From: Rhodothermales bacterium
Lineage (GTDB): Bacteria > Bacteroidota > Rhodothermia > Rhodothermales > JABDKH01
Assembly (NCBI GenBank): GCA_013002165.1
Contig: JABDKO010000319.1
Span: forward strand, 1 to 43,121
Reading direction: 5' to 3'
DNA: 43,121 bases
A model generated the notes under the pieces. That model did no database searches. It worked only from the letters and a program-made list of their open reading frames with translations, and was not told the origin of the DNA. The first letter of the stretch is position 1; each line of letters opens with the position of its first letter. Made by a program: the position numbers and the translations under genes. Of the stretch, positions 14,135 to 22,475 are shown piece after piece.

Positions 14135-16786
14135 ATGTTCAATCTTGACCATGCAGTCGCATCCTGGCGACATCAATTCAAACATACCCGGACTGTAACG
14201 GAAGCCGACGTAGACGAAATGGAAAGGCATTTACGCGATCATGTTGAAGATCTACATTCCAATGGGCTCGATCTACAAACCGCATTTAATAGTGCATTGT
14301 GTGAGATGGGTGGTCTGACAGACTCAGAGTCGGAGTTCGGGAAAGTCAAATGGAGTCGCATCCGGCACAATCGTTCGATCGGGGAAGAAATGGCGGCCTG
14401 GCGCGGGATGGCATTTAATTACCTGAAAGTGGCAATGCGCACATTGATGCGCAACCCTGTACCTACCTCCATCAATGTCCTGGGAATGGCGATCGCATTG
14501 GCATGCTGTGTTCTCGTCTTTTTCTTCCTGACGAGCTGGCACTCAATGGACTCGTATCACAAGGATGGAGACAGAATATTTCTCGCACAGCATGAAGTCA
14601 TTCAAAACCAGAATCTGGAAGTTTGGGGACGAATTCCAGCTCCCGTTGGCCCCGCATTGGAGCGCGACTTTCCGCAGGTCGAACACGCACTTCGGGTGAA
14701 CTATCATGGCGTATCGATCCAACATGAAAACCGGCTTTTCCGGGAGGGAATCATCTTCGTCGACGAAGACTTTTTCGACGTTTTGTCCTTTCCCCTTCGA
14801 TCCGGTTCTGCTACCGCACTGGCAGATCCGTACTCAGTGATTATCTCTGACAAGACAGCACAGAAGTACTTCCCTGACACAAATCCAATCGGACAAGAAA
14901 TCTCGGTAATTGTTGACAACCAGACCCGGATAGATGTGACGGTAGCTGGCGTTGCCGAGCCGTTCCCATCAAACACCGGCTTTCGATTTGATTTCCTGAT
15001 GGGTTTCGACCGCATGTCTGAACTCAATGTACTTGACGCAGAAGACTGGGCGACGATGATATCCGGTCTATTCGTCAAGGTTCGCAATCCGGATGATATT
15101 GTCACTGTGGCAGACGGGATGCAATCCTATCTCGACGTACAACATAGTGCTCGTCCGGACTGGCCAATCAGCCGATTCACGTTTGACAATTTCACAAACC
15201 CCTCTTCCGATGCGTATCTGGTGCAGGGCCGGGTCGCCGAGGCAGCTCACCCGGCGTTGTCAATCATGTTTATTGTTATGGCAGTTTTCATGCTGTCCCT
15301 ATCCTGCTTTAACTATATCAACATTTCCCTCGGCTCAGCAAGCCGGCGGCTTAAAGAAATCGGTCTTCGAAAAGTCGCAGGAGGTTCTCGATTGCAACTC
15401 GCCCTGCAATTCATGACCGAGAATATCGTTCTATGCGTCGTAGCGCTGCTGGTGGGAATCGTCGTTTGTCGCGCGTTCCTCGTGCCGCTTTTCAACTCCC
15501 TCTTTATTCTCCAGCTGGAGTTTTCAATTGCGGGGCGACCGGACTTCTGGATTTACATGATCTCTCTGGTACTTTTTGTAGGCATCATTTCTGGGCTGTA
15601 CCCCTCACTCTACGTTGCATCCTTTAGACCAGCGGCAATTTTCAGAGGTAAACAGAAGCTTGCCGACAATGCCTGGTTCACAAACGCATTTCTCGTATTT
15701 CAATTTGTTCTGGCATTCGTTACAGTCATTTTCGGCGTCGTTCTAACCATGAATAGTCGATATCTGGTGCAGCAGGACTGGGGTTATGATCCCGGCAACC
15801 TGCTTGTCGTGGAGTTGCAGGAAAGCAGTCAGTATGATGTACTGGCTCCGGCGCTTACGTCGAACCCTGGCGTAGCAAGTGTCGTCGGCGCACAGAATCA
15901 TATTGGACAGGATGTCAACATCGTCGACTACGAACTGCCAGAAGGAGGTTCAGTATCCATGCTGCGATTTGATGTAAGCCCCGAGTATCCAGAAGCGATG
16001 AACCTTCGACTCAGCCGCGGTAGCTTCTTCAACATCTCCAGCGCTGCGTCGGCAGGTTCATCTACAATTGTCAACGAACGCCTGGTACAGTCGATGGCAT
16101 GGGACGAACCAATCGGCAAAACGATCACTGTAGATTCGACAGAACGCACGGTTGTTGGGGTTGTCGAGGACTTTTCATTTTTTCTGCTAGCCGAGCCACT
16201 CCCGGCGCTCTTTGTCGTCCCCGAGAACACAGACTACAACTATGCGGTTATCAGCGGTACCGGTAGTCGTCTCGACGTTACCTCAAAAGAAATCGAGGCT
16301 ACGTTTGCAACACTGTTCCCTGAAAGTGTCTACAGTGGATTCAGCCAAGAAAATGTCTATGATGACGTATACAGCCAATACAACACAGTAGTAAACGCCT
16401 TCAACTATCTTTCAGCTCTCGCGCTTCTGATTGCATGCATGGGCTTGTTCGGGCTCGTAGCCCAAAACATTGCGCGACGCACAAAAGAAATTGGTGTCAG
16501 AAAAGTCGTTGGAGCATCCCTATCAAGGATCGCCTTCACTATCAACCGTCGATACTTGCAATTGCTCGGAGTTGCCGCGCTGGTCGCGACAGTGATCAGT
16601 GTTCTCGCTCTTTCAGTCATTCTGAGCGTAGTACGAGGGATCGTACCTGTTGCCCACATGCCATTGACTCCCCTTCCCTTTTCAGTGGCATACGCTATCG
16701 TACTTTTGACGGCTGGCGTGGCAATCCTTTTGCATGTATACAAAATTGCGCAGGCGAACCCCGCAGAGACGCTTCGAGCTCACTAG
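14135..16786 (+). CDS. Duplicated FtsX/MacB-type ABC transporter permease with N-terminal prefix domain
   Basis: The 883-residue protein has a soluble N-terminal helical segment (1-80, including VDEMERHLRDHVEDL), the 'permease prefix' found in PadR-linked permeases. A first MacB-like unit follows: TM at 112-134, a periplasmic core domain to about 370, then three TMs containing IGLRKVAGGSRLQLALQFMTENIV. The second unit repeats it: TM near 525, periplasmic domain, then three TMs with IGVRKVVGASLSRI. Both permease halves are thus fused in one chain. No ATPase gene lies beside it, so it either uses an ATPase encoded elsewhere or resembles the 'orphan duplicated permease' group. Such systems do mechanotransmission or export rather than import. 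It ends six bases from the convergent zinc-finger gene. Confidence 0.9.
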   Translation: MFNLDHAVASWRHQFKHTRTVTEADVDEMERHLRDHVEDLHSNGLDLQTAFNSALCEMGGLTDSESEFGKVKWSRIRHNRSIGEEMAAWRGMAFNYLKVAMRTLMRNPVPTSINVLGMAIALACCVLVFFFLTSWHSMDSYHKDGDRIFLAQHEVIQNQNLEVWGRIPAPVGPALERDFPQVEHALRVNYHGVSIQHENRLFREGIIFVDEDFFDVLSFPLRSGSATALADPYSVIISDKTAQKYFPDTNPIGQEISVIVDNQTRIDVTVAGVAEPFPSNTGFRFDFLMGFDRMSELNVLDAEDWATMISGLFVKVRNPDDIVTVADGMQSYLDVQHSARPDWPISRFTFDNFTNPSSDAYLVQGRVAEAAHPALSIMFIVMAVFMLSLSCFNYINISLGSASRRLKEIGLRKVAGGSRLQLALQFMTENIVLCVVALLVGIVVCRAFLVPLFNSLFILQLEFSIAGRPDFWIYMISLVLFVGIISGLYPSLYVASFRPAAIFRGKQKLADNAWFTNAFLVFQFVLAFVTVIFGVVLTMNSRYLVQQDWGYDPGNLLVVELQESSQYDVLAPALTSNPGVASVVGAQNHIGQDVNIVDYELPEGGSVSMLRFDVSPEYPEAMNLRLSRGSFFNISSAASAGSSTIVNERLVQSMAWDEPIGKTITVDSTERTVVGVVEDFSFFLLAEPLPALFVVPENTDYNYAVISGTGSRLDVTSKEIEATFATLFPESVYSGFSQENVYDDVYSQYNTVVNAFNYLSALALLIACMGLFGLVAQNIARRTKEIGVRKVVGASLSRIAFTINRRYLQLLGVAALVATVISVLALSVILSVVRGIVPVAHMPLTPLPFSVAYAIVLLTAGVAILLHVYKIAQANPAETLRAH

Positions 16787-16792
16787 GAATCT

Positions 16793-17326
16793 CTATCCGT
16801 CAAGTAATGAGTCGATTTCCGTGACATCATTTTCCGACAGATCCACACCAAACTTTCGAATGCTTGTGAGGATATCTCGCGTCCCGAAGTACTCGGTTGA
16901 GCAGGCTGGATGGACATATCCGCTGGGGTTGAATCGTCCATCTTCAAAATAGACCAGGGAAATCCGCCACTCATCCTTGCCAATTGTTTCTTTGCACTGA
17001 CGACACTTCGCCCGCCCCGATGGAGCTCGCTGCGCGCCATTAATCCGCGGTACGCGTTTGTGATCTGCTCCGAATGTGGCGATTTGAGTCAGTCGATTCA
17101 CATCTTCGATCTGCTCGCCTGATTCGGCAACGGTCTGCAAGAATGTTTCGGGTCGCTTGAACGCAGCACATTCGAGATGGAACCACAGGGTAAGCGGCGT
17201 GGCGTCCGAAAACGGGTTAGGCAGCCGCTCTCCCAACCGAAGACTTCCTTTTGGTATCGCTAGTCCACAGCCGCGACATTTTGCCCGGCCACTCGGAGCT
17301 TCCTCTATGGTGTGTTCGAATTCCAT
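16793..17326 (-). CDS. Protein with two PARP-type zinc fingers
   Basis: The 177-residue protein consists of two zinc-finger modules of the PARP type. Finger 1: Cys17-x2-Cys20-x29-His50-x2-Cys53, with GRAKCRGCGLAIPKG before and LWFHLECAAF at the end. Finger 2: Cys108-x2-Cys111-x27-His139-x2-Cys142, with SGRAKCRQCKETIGKDEWRI and PSGYVHPACS. The CCHC order, the ~28-30 spacing, the GRAKCR lead-in and the WxHxxC closing match the DNA-nick-sensing fingers of eukaryotic PARP1 and DNA ligase III. No ADP-ribosyltransferase or ligase domain is present; the last ~35 residues are an acidic helical tail. In eukaryotes these fingers bind DNA breaks; a similar role here is inference. It diverges from a lipoprotein gene. 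Bacterial examples exist but are rare, as far as I recall. Confidence 0.88.
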   Translation of the reverse strand: MEFEHTIEEAPSGRAKCRGCGLAIPKGSLRLGERLPNPFSDATPLTLWFHLECAAFKRPETFLQTVAESGEQIEDVNRLTQIATFGADHKRVPRINGAQRAPSGRAKCRQCKETIGKDEWRISLVYFEDGRFNPSGYVHPACSTEYFGTRDILTSIRKFGVDLSENDVTEIDSLLDG

Positions 17327-17394
17327 GATGCAACATTTTGAGGGTAACCTTCCTTAAAGGTATCATCAATCAGTCGTATCCCAAAGTGAATTGC

Positions 17395-17805
17395 ATGATG
17401 CAGTGCCTTCGTCGAACCTTTGTCCCATTCATATTTCTGGCAATAATTATCTCGGGGTGTACGCCGAAAGATTCGGATAACGTGACAGATGATACTACTT
17501 CGACACAAACGAAACAGGATTCGATGACTCATACAGATCTGATGGATGCTGGGATTGATGATACGACTCCTGCCATCGAAACAGATGCCCCAGCTCCGTG
17601 CTCAGATGACTGGTATGCGTGGGCCGAGTCGCTGGTGAGTACAGGTGACGGTGCGGGGCACGGCCCGGATCCCGGCTCAACAGAATGGCGATATGCAATC
17701 GTGTTCCGAATGGGACTTGAAGGACAGGACGGCGTACCGGCGCCTGAAGACAGCCGCTGGTGCACATTCGTAGATAGTACTCTTTCAATGATTGAACAGG
17801 AATAG
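17395..17805 (+). CDS. Small hypothetical lipoprotein
   Basis: From the ATG at 17395 the product is about 136 residues and starts MMQCLRRTFVPFIFLAIIISGC, a type II signal peptide with the lipobox ISGC. The next 50 residues are Asp/Thr-rich and low in complexity (DSDNVTDDTTSTQTKQD), a typical linker after the lipid anchor. The folded end is short, with two Cys and several Trp (APCSDDWYAWAESL, DSRWCTFVDST). No family is recognised. A longer frame from a TTG at 17338 is unlikely because it would bury the signal peptide. Divergent from the zinc-finger gene across about 70 bases; the next lipoprotein gene starts 55 bases downstream. Confidence 0.7.
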   Translation: MMQCLRRTFVPFIFLAIIISGCTPKDSDNVTDDTTSTQTKQDSMTHTDLMDAGIDDTTPAIETDAPAPCSDDWYAWAESLVSTGDGAGHGPDPGSTEWRYAIVFRMGLEGQDGVPAPEDSRWCTFVDSTLSMIEQE

Positions 17806-17860
17806 CCAGCAACTTTCACATTCAGTGGTTGTCGAATTACTGTAATAAAAGACAAGATAT

Positions 17861-19174
17861 TTGATCAGATGCCTTGCAACATATCTGGCATGTGCCGCGA
17901 GTGTCCTTGCAATAAGTTCGTGCTCGGCGCCACGTCAAATGCCGATGCCTGTAACCGAATTTCATACTGACTGTTTGGTCGCAAAGCCACTTCGCGAGGC
18001 TGCCGGTTTCGTACGACCGGATTCACTTCTCATCGTCATAGAAAATCCGTCGCCACCGGAAGCCGGTGTGCCACCTGTGTACTCGACGAACACAATAGTG
18101 GAAGCGTGGCAAAGCAGATTTCTCTATCGAGTTGACTGCACAGGGAATCGCGTCCCTGATCTTGCGACATCATGGTCAAAGGCGGATGATGGCTGGTTAT
18201 TCGACTTGCTCCCGACCATTAATGCCGACTCTGTTGTCTTCCGATTGATAGATGCATCAGTAGAAACGAATATCGCCTACTTCGATACTGTTTACGCAAT
18301 TGGAAGCACTAAACTCTTCGTTGGTCTGAATGAAATTGCAGACGAACCTCCTCTGACTCTTGGCACATTCCCCTTCAGCTTGTTTACCGTCGACGATGGG
18401 ACCAACTCGTCTATCGGAGAGGCAGTAATTGTTGTAACCAATCTGGGCGCGCAGGATGCAAGAAATCTCATCAACGGCGAAGCCGCGTTATTGGTCTCCC
18501 GTGACAGATCTGTGATCGAGTATGCACGCTCACAATCTGGATATACCGTTGTTGGCCTGCCGCCGGATCGTGTCTACGCCCTGTCGTACGACATTACCGG
18601 TGAGGCAAGCGGGGGACCACGCTCCGCCCCTATAGCGCTGTTTGAAAACTCGGTCGATGAAATCATCGTGCAGGCGGACGATCAGTACTGGTGGCATGAG
18701 TCGGCGTGTCCATTGCGGTTGAATCACACAGTGGAGCCCGGGATACAAGCTAAAGAGATTCTGTATCACAATGATGACCCGACGGCCCGAGCGCTTGCGA
18801 CCCGTCTTTCTTTACTTCCCTCTCTTGATTCGGAACGTAACGCGGAAATTCGAATGTTTGCCGAGTCAATTCCACTTTTTGCTGCGGGTGGGAGACCCAT
18901 GGTCGCAAAAGGTGTTGACCACGATCAATTTAAGTCAAACATGACGGCCAACAAGGCAGCCGGATACATCATAGCTCTCACGGCACTACCCGGATTTGAT
19001 TGTCGACATGGTTCGGTACTTCAAAGCCCGGCGCTCTGGAATACATATCCACTACGAAGTATCGTACCTCTGGCCGCATCGCAGCCGCATATCATTGTGA
19101 GGAAAGAGATACCCGTTTTGATTGACTACTTCGGAAACCTCATGCTACCGACCACCTCTCTCGCAACCCGATGA
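17861..19174 (+). CDS. Lipoprotein resembling a family 5 solute-binding protein, likely kinase partner
   Basis: The TTG at 17861 gives a lipoprotein signal peptide (MIRCLATYLACAASVLAISSC); no later start would keep it. Residues about 55-130 read like the N-terminus of peptide/nickel-type extracellular solute-binding proteins: 'NTIVEAWQSRFLYRVDCTGNRVPDLATSW...DDGWLFDLLP', where family members have 'E-x-L-x-x-x-D-x-x-G-x-x-x-P-x-L-A-x-S-W'. The remainder is divergent and shorter than the usual ~500-600 residues. There is no transporter permease nearby. Instead its stop overlaps the ATG of a sensor kinase by four bases (ATGA at 19171-19174), so the two are co-translated. I infer a periplasmic ligand-binding partner for the kinase rather than a transport component. 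Confidence 0.7.
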   Translation: MIRCLATYLACAASVLAISSCSAPRQMPMPVTEFHTDCLVAKPLREAAGFVRPDSLLIVIENPSPPEAGVPPVYSTNTIVEAWQSRFLYRVDCTGNRVPDLATSWSKADDGWLFDLLPTINADSVVFRLIDASVETNIAYFDTVYAIGSTKLFVGLNEIADEPPLTLGTFPFSLFTVDDGTNSSIGEAVIVVTNLGAQDARNLINGEAALLVSRDRSVIEYARSQSGYTVVGLPPDRVYALSYDITGEASGGPRSAPIALFENSVDEIIVQADDQYWWHESACPLRLNHTVEPGIQAKEILYHNDDPTARALATRLSLLPSLDSERNAEIRMFAESIPLFAAGGRPMVAKGVDHDQFKSNMTANKAAGYIIALTALPGFDCRHGSVLQSPALWNTYPLRSIVPLAASQPHIIVRKEIPVLIDYFGNLMLPTTSLATR

Positions 19175-20844
19175 GCTTCCGTACCCGCCTTACATTTGCT
19201 CTCTTGGTGGCGACACTCGTTCCAGTGATTGCGCTGGCGCTTATCCTGCGGGCGGACATGCAGGATCGACTGACCACACAGTACGAACAGAGGATTGCGT
19301 CTCTTGTTGACACCATTGTAGCAACCCTTGACGAAAAGAAGGGTGAGGTTACCCGAGACCTTGAATCGGTTCGGGTGTCGATTATGAGTGATAACCAGTT
19401 TCGAACTGGACTTGAGAGTGGATCTACAGCGGCACGAAGGTATGTAATTGACTATGCGGAGCGTGCAATACGACTTACCGGAATGTCGTCGTTGCTCATC
19501 CTTGACCAACGCAATCGTATTCTGAGTTCCGGCCACTTCCGGAATGAGTATGACAGAATTGACTCCAACCTGAGCGAGTTGATCTCGGGACCAGAGAAAG
19601 AGTTTTTGCTGGTCGAAATCCGTGGCGCTGATTCGGTGTTCACTACGCTTGCATCGGCGCGGGAACTGACCCTTGGAGATTACCAACTGACATTGATCGG
19701 TGGTATATCAATTGAGGGACTGATCTCGGACCTGCGACGAGCTAACTCAGACGTTGTGATCAGTCTTTCACAGACTGAATCTGCGAATGGCCTCGAAACC
19801 TCGACTGATTCTCAGTTCACGCGATTAACACGAAGCATTGAACTGCCATTCATTAGTCTGGAACGAGATGCGGTTTCCCCTGCGGCTTTGCAGGTCGATT
19901 ATCCGAATTCCGAACTTTTGAGCATGAAACGCAGCGTCGACAAACTGATCATCGTTGTAGGTTCCATCGGACTTTTACTGAGTCTACTTATCGCCGGGTG
20001 GCTCGGTAGTGTGATGAGTGCCCCTATCGCAGCACTTTCAAGCAAAACGAAACTCATCAATCTGGACAATCTGAATGTTAATTTCCATTCGTCCCGGTCG
20101 GATGAGATCGGCGACCTTTCACGAACCCTCTCCGTAATGACGACTCGACTCCGAAAGAGCCGAAGAGAAATTCTGGATGCCGAGCGCCGCGCAACCATCG
20201 GTGACATAGCCCGGCAGATCAATCATGACATCAAGAATGGCCTGACACCAATACGCAACATCGTCCAGTACTTCGATGAGACGGCAAAAACTGAGGGTGG
20301 AGACGTCACTCCGGTGTTCCTGGAACGCCGAGACACACTTCTGTCTTCGATCGAATACCTCCGACAGCTTGCAACGAACTATGCAAAGCTCTCAACGCCG
20401 GCGGACCGCAACTCGATAGACCTTGTGGATATCGTGCGCAGGATCGTCGAGGACACCGCGCAGGCCGGGCATCACGCAATCAACTTTAGCGCCTCGAGTA
20501 AATCAATCCAGATCAGTGCGACTGAACTTGCACTAAGACGGATTTTCGAGAACATGATTGGAAACGCCGTCGATGCATCGCTAACCGTGGAGTCACCAAT
20601 CAATGTAATAGTGGATGTTGTAGAAAACGTTGCGGTTGTCAGGGTAGAAGACCACGGAACCGGTGTCCCGAACGAGGACCGATCACGCATCTTTGATGAT
20701 TTCTATACGACCAAGGCTGAGGGGACCGGCCTTGGGTTGTCGATCGTAAGGCGCCTCGTCATGGATCTCCACGGTACGGTTCGCCTGGAGGAGTCCTCAG
20801 GTGACGGTTCAACATTTGTCGTAACATTACCCGTCGCCAACTGA
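19171..20844 (+). CDS. NtrY-type transmembrane sensor histidine kinase
   Basis: TM1 spans about residues 7-26 and TM2 about 259-281, enclosing a ~230-residue extracytoplasmic sensor domain of Cache-like appearance (RYVIDYAERAIRLTGMSSLLILDQRNRIL, SVFTTLASARELTLGDYQLTLIGGI). A HAMP linker (282-335, SAPIAALS ... DEIGDLSRTLSVM) follows. The H-box ARQINHDIKNGLTPIRN carries phosphoacceptor His352 and is the form seen in NtrY-like kinases. The ATPase domain has NAVDAS, VEDHGTGVP, GTGLGLSIVRRLV and GDGSTFVVTLP. It is translated together with the preceding lipoprotein and is followed after 35 bases by an NtrC-type regulator, its obvious partner. Signal unknown; the lipoprotein could modulate the sensor domain. 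Confidence 0.93.
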   Translation: MSFRTRLTFALLVATLVPVIALALILRADMQDRLTTQYEQRIASLVDTIVATLDEKKGEVTRDLESVRVSIMSDNQFRTGLESGSTAARRYVIDYAERAIRLTGMSSLLILDQRNRILSSGHFRNEYDRIDSNLSELISGPEKEFLLVEIRGADSVFTTLASARELTLGDYQLTLIGGISIEGLISDLRRANSDVVISLSQTESANGLETSTDSQFTRLTRSIELPFISLERDAVSPAALQVDYPNSELLSMKRSVDKLIIVVGSIGLLLSLLIAGWLGSVMSAPIAALSSKTKLINLDNLNVNFHSSRSDEIGDLSRTLSVMTTRLRKSRREILDAERRATIGDIARQINHDIKNGLTPIRNIVQYFDETAKTEGGDVTPVFLERRDTLLSSIEYLRQLATNYAKLSTPADRNSIDLVDIVRRIVEDTAQAGHHAINFSASSKSIQISATELALRRIFENMIGNAVDASLTVESPINVIVDVVENVAVVRVEDHGTGVPNEDRSRIFDDFYTTKAEGTGLGLSIVRRLVMDLHGTVRLEESSGDGSTFVVTLPVAN

Positions 20845-20879
20845 AAGTGCTGTCACTGAAATCGTAAGCGAGAGTCCAT

Positions 20880-22235
20880 ATGCCAACAGTTCTTATTGTC
20901 GATGACGTCGCAGCGATGGCAGAACAATACGCGTTTGATCTACGTCGCGTGGGAGACTTCAAGACCGTCGTGGCTGGAGGCGGGCAAGAGGCGCTTGATA
21001 TTCTCAAGGCACAGAATATTGATTGCATTATTCTTGACCTGGAAATGCCCGGAATGGATGGCTTTGAAGTTCTCGAAATACTGCAGCGCGACGGGTACGA
21101 TGCTCCGGTAATTGTCTATACAGGAGCCGGCAGCTACGATCGCTGCATCCGGGCAATACAGATGGGTGCATACAGCTTCATTGATAAGGAAGAGGCGATC
21201 GTTCGTGTGGTGAATGTAGTTAATAATGCACTTGAACACGATCGTGTTAAAGATGAACTGTCAGTAGTTAAGAGACGGCTACCGGGACCGTCGGGCCTCA
21301 TTGGATCCAGCTCGCAGATGGATGAATTGCGCAACCAGATAGCGAGGATCGCGAACATTCCAAGCCCGGTGCTAATTCTGGGCGAGAGCGGCAGCGGGAA
21401 AGAAATTGTTGCGCGCGAACTTCATTCACAGTCTAAACGCCGTGAGGGCCTGTTCTTCGCCATCAACTGTGGAGCCCTCCCATCCGAACTTGTTGAGAGT
21501 GAACTATTCGGGCACGAGCGAGGCGCCTTTACCGGTGCCGACAAGGTTCGAAAGGGCGCCTTCCAGCTGGCATCGGGTGGCTCGATATTTCTGGATGAGA
21601 TTGGTGAACTACCGCTTCAAACCCAGGCTGTCCTCCTGCGTGTCCTCGAGCAGAAAGAGATACGTCGAGTGGGAGGCAATGCCACAATCACTGTTGATTC
21701 AAGGGTCATCGCAGCTACAAATCGCGACCTTGACGAAGAGTCCCGCAACGGAGCATTCCGAGAGGACCTCTACTACCGCCTGAATGTGCACATCCTGCAC
21801 GTGCCACCGCTGCGCGACCGACGTTCTGACATTCCGGAATTGACAGATTTCTTTGTAGACAGCATCTGTCGCGACTACGGACTGCCGCCAAAAACGGTAT
21901 CCGAATCAGCGACCGAGAGACTCCTTGCATACGACTGGCATAGAAATAACGTGAGAGAACTCCGGAACGTTGTAGAGCGCATGATCATCGCAACGGATGG
22001 CGACACAATCGATGCCGACTCGGTGCCTCCCCTCCAGAGTAGCGACAGTTTTCCGGTTTCGCTGGACGGTACGTACCAGGAGCAGAAAATCCAGGCGGAG
22101 CGCTATATCGTTTTGAACGCCCTCGCCGAACACAAGTGGCACATCACCAACACCGCTGAAGCACTCGGCCTTTCAGACCATGCAAGTCTCCTCAAAATTA
22201 TGCGCCGCCTCAACATCGAGCGTTCGGGGAACTGA
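20880..22235 (+). CDS. NtrC-family sigma-54-dependent response regulator
   Basis: Receiver domain 1-120 with IVDDV, phosphoacceptor Asp53 (IILDLEMPGMDGFEVL), VYTGAG and Lys103 (FIDKEE). The AAA+ sigma-54 activator domain (about 138-375) has Walker A GESGSGKE (168-175), the sigma-54 contact loop GAFTGA (215-220), Walker B GGSIFLDEIGE and the arginine-finger region FREDLYYRLNV. A Fis-type helix-turn-helix ends the protein (HKWHITNTAEALGLSDHASLLKIMRRLNI). All catalytic elements are intact, so it should activate RNA polymerase with RpoN. The most likely local target is the TPR lipoprotein 240 bases downstream, which is preceded by a -24/-12 sequence. Confidence 0.95.
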   Translation: MPTVLIVDDVAAMAEQYAFDLRRVGDFKTVVAGGGQEALDILKAQNIDCIILDLEMPGMDGFEVLEILQRDGYDAPVIVYTGAGSYDRCIRAIQMGAYSFIDKEEAIVRVVNVVNNALEHDRVKDELSVVKRRLPGPSGLIGSSSQMDELRNQIARIANIPSPVLILGESGSGKEIVARELHSQSKRREGLFFAINCGALPSELVESELFGHERGAFTGADKVRKGAFQLASGGSIFLDEIGELPLQTQAVLLRVLEQKEIRRVGGNATITVDSRVIAATNRDLDEESRNGAFREDLYYRLNVHILHVPPLRDRRSDIPELTDFFVDSICRDYGLPPKTVSESATERLLAYDWHRNNVRELRNVVERMIIATDGDTIDADSVPPLQSSDSFPVSLDGTYQEQKIQAERYIVLNALAEHKWHITNTAEALGLSDHASLLKIMRRLNIERSGN

Positions 22236-22258
22236 CCAATCTGTCAGCCGCGAGGCTC

Positions 22259-22309
22259 GTGTCCATAGGCACACAATACCCTGCCGGGCAATGTGTTACA
22301 GGGGACACA
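22259..22309. promoter_or_regulatory. Candidate upstream activator sites for the NtrC-type regulator
   Basis: GTGTCC (22259-22264) and GGACAC (22303-22308) are inverted. Within the region, TGTGT (22292-22296) and ACACA (22305-22309) form a second dyad with an 8-base spacer, and CACACAAT/GACACAAT recur. They lie roughly 115-165 bases before the predicted sigma-54 start site, the usual distance for enhancer sites bound by NtrC-type proteins. Consensus unknown. Confidence 0.3.
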
Positions 22310-22398
22310 ATTTACTCTGAATATATAATTTCAACTTGTTTCTTTATTACGTTGTGCCACATGGGCTTATAAATACACACAAGTAGTTTTCCACTATC

Positions 22399-22414
22399 TG
22401 GTCTTGACCTTGCA
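22399..22414 (+). promoter_or_regulatory. Candidate sigma-54 (-24/-12) promoter for the TPR lipoprotein
   Basis: TGGTCTTGACCTTGCA has the GG doublet (22400-22401) and GC doublet (22412-22413) exactly ten bases apart, with TTGCA at the -12 element, as in the consensus TGGCAC-N5-TTGCA. The transcript would start near 22425, about 50 bases before the ATG at 22476. It lies directly downstream of the sigma-54 activator gene. Confidence 0.6.
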
Positions 22415-22475
22415 ATGATCCTCGTTAGTGCGGAATAATCCTGCACTCAACCGAATTTTTTACGAGGATAAGATC

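Noticed and set aside
17861-19174. Component of a peptide ABC importer
   Set aside because: No permease or ATPase genes are nearby; the gene is instead translationally coupled to a sensor kinase.
19126-19686. 186-residue minus-strand frame
   Set aside because: Antisense to the lipoprotein/kinase junction; no motif.
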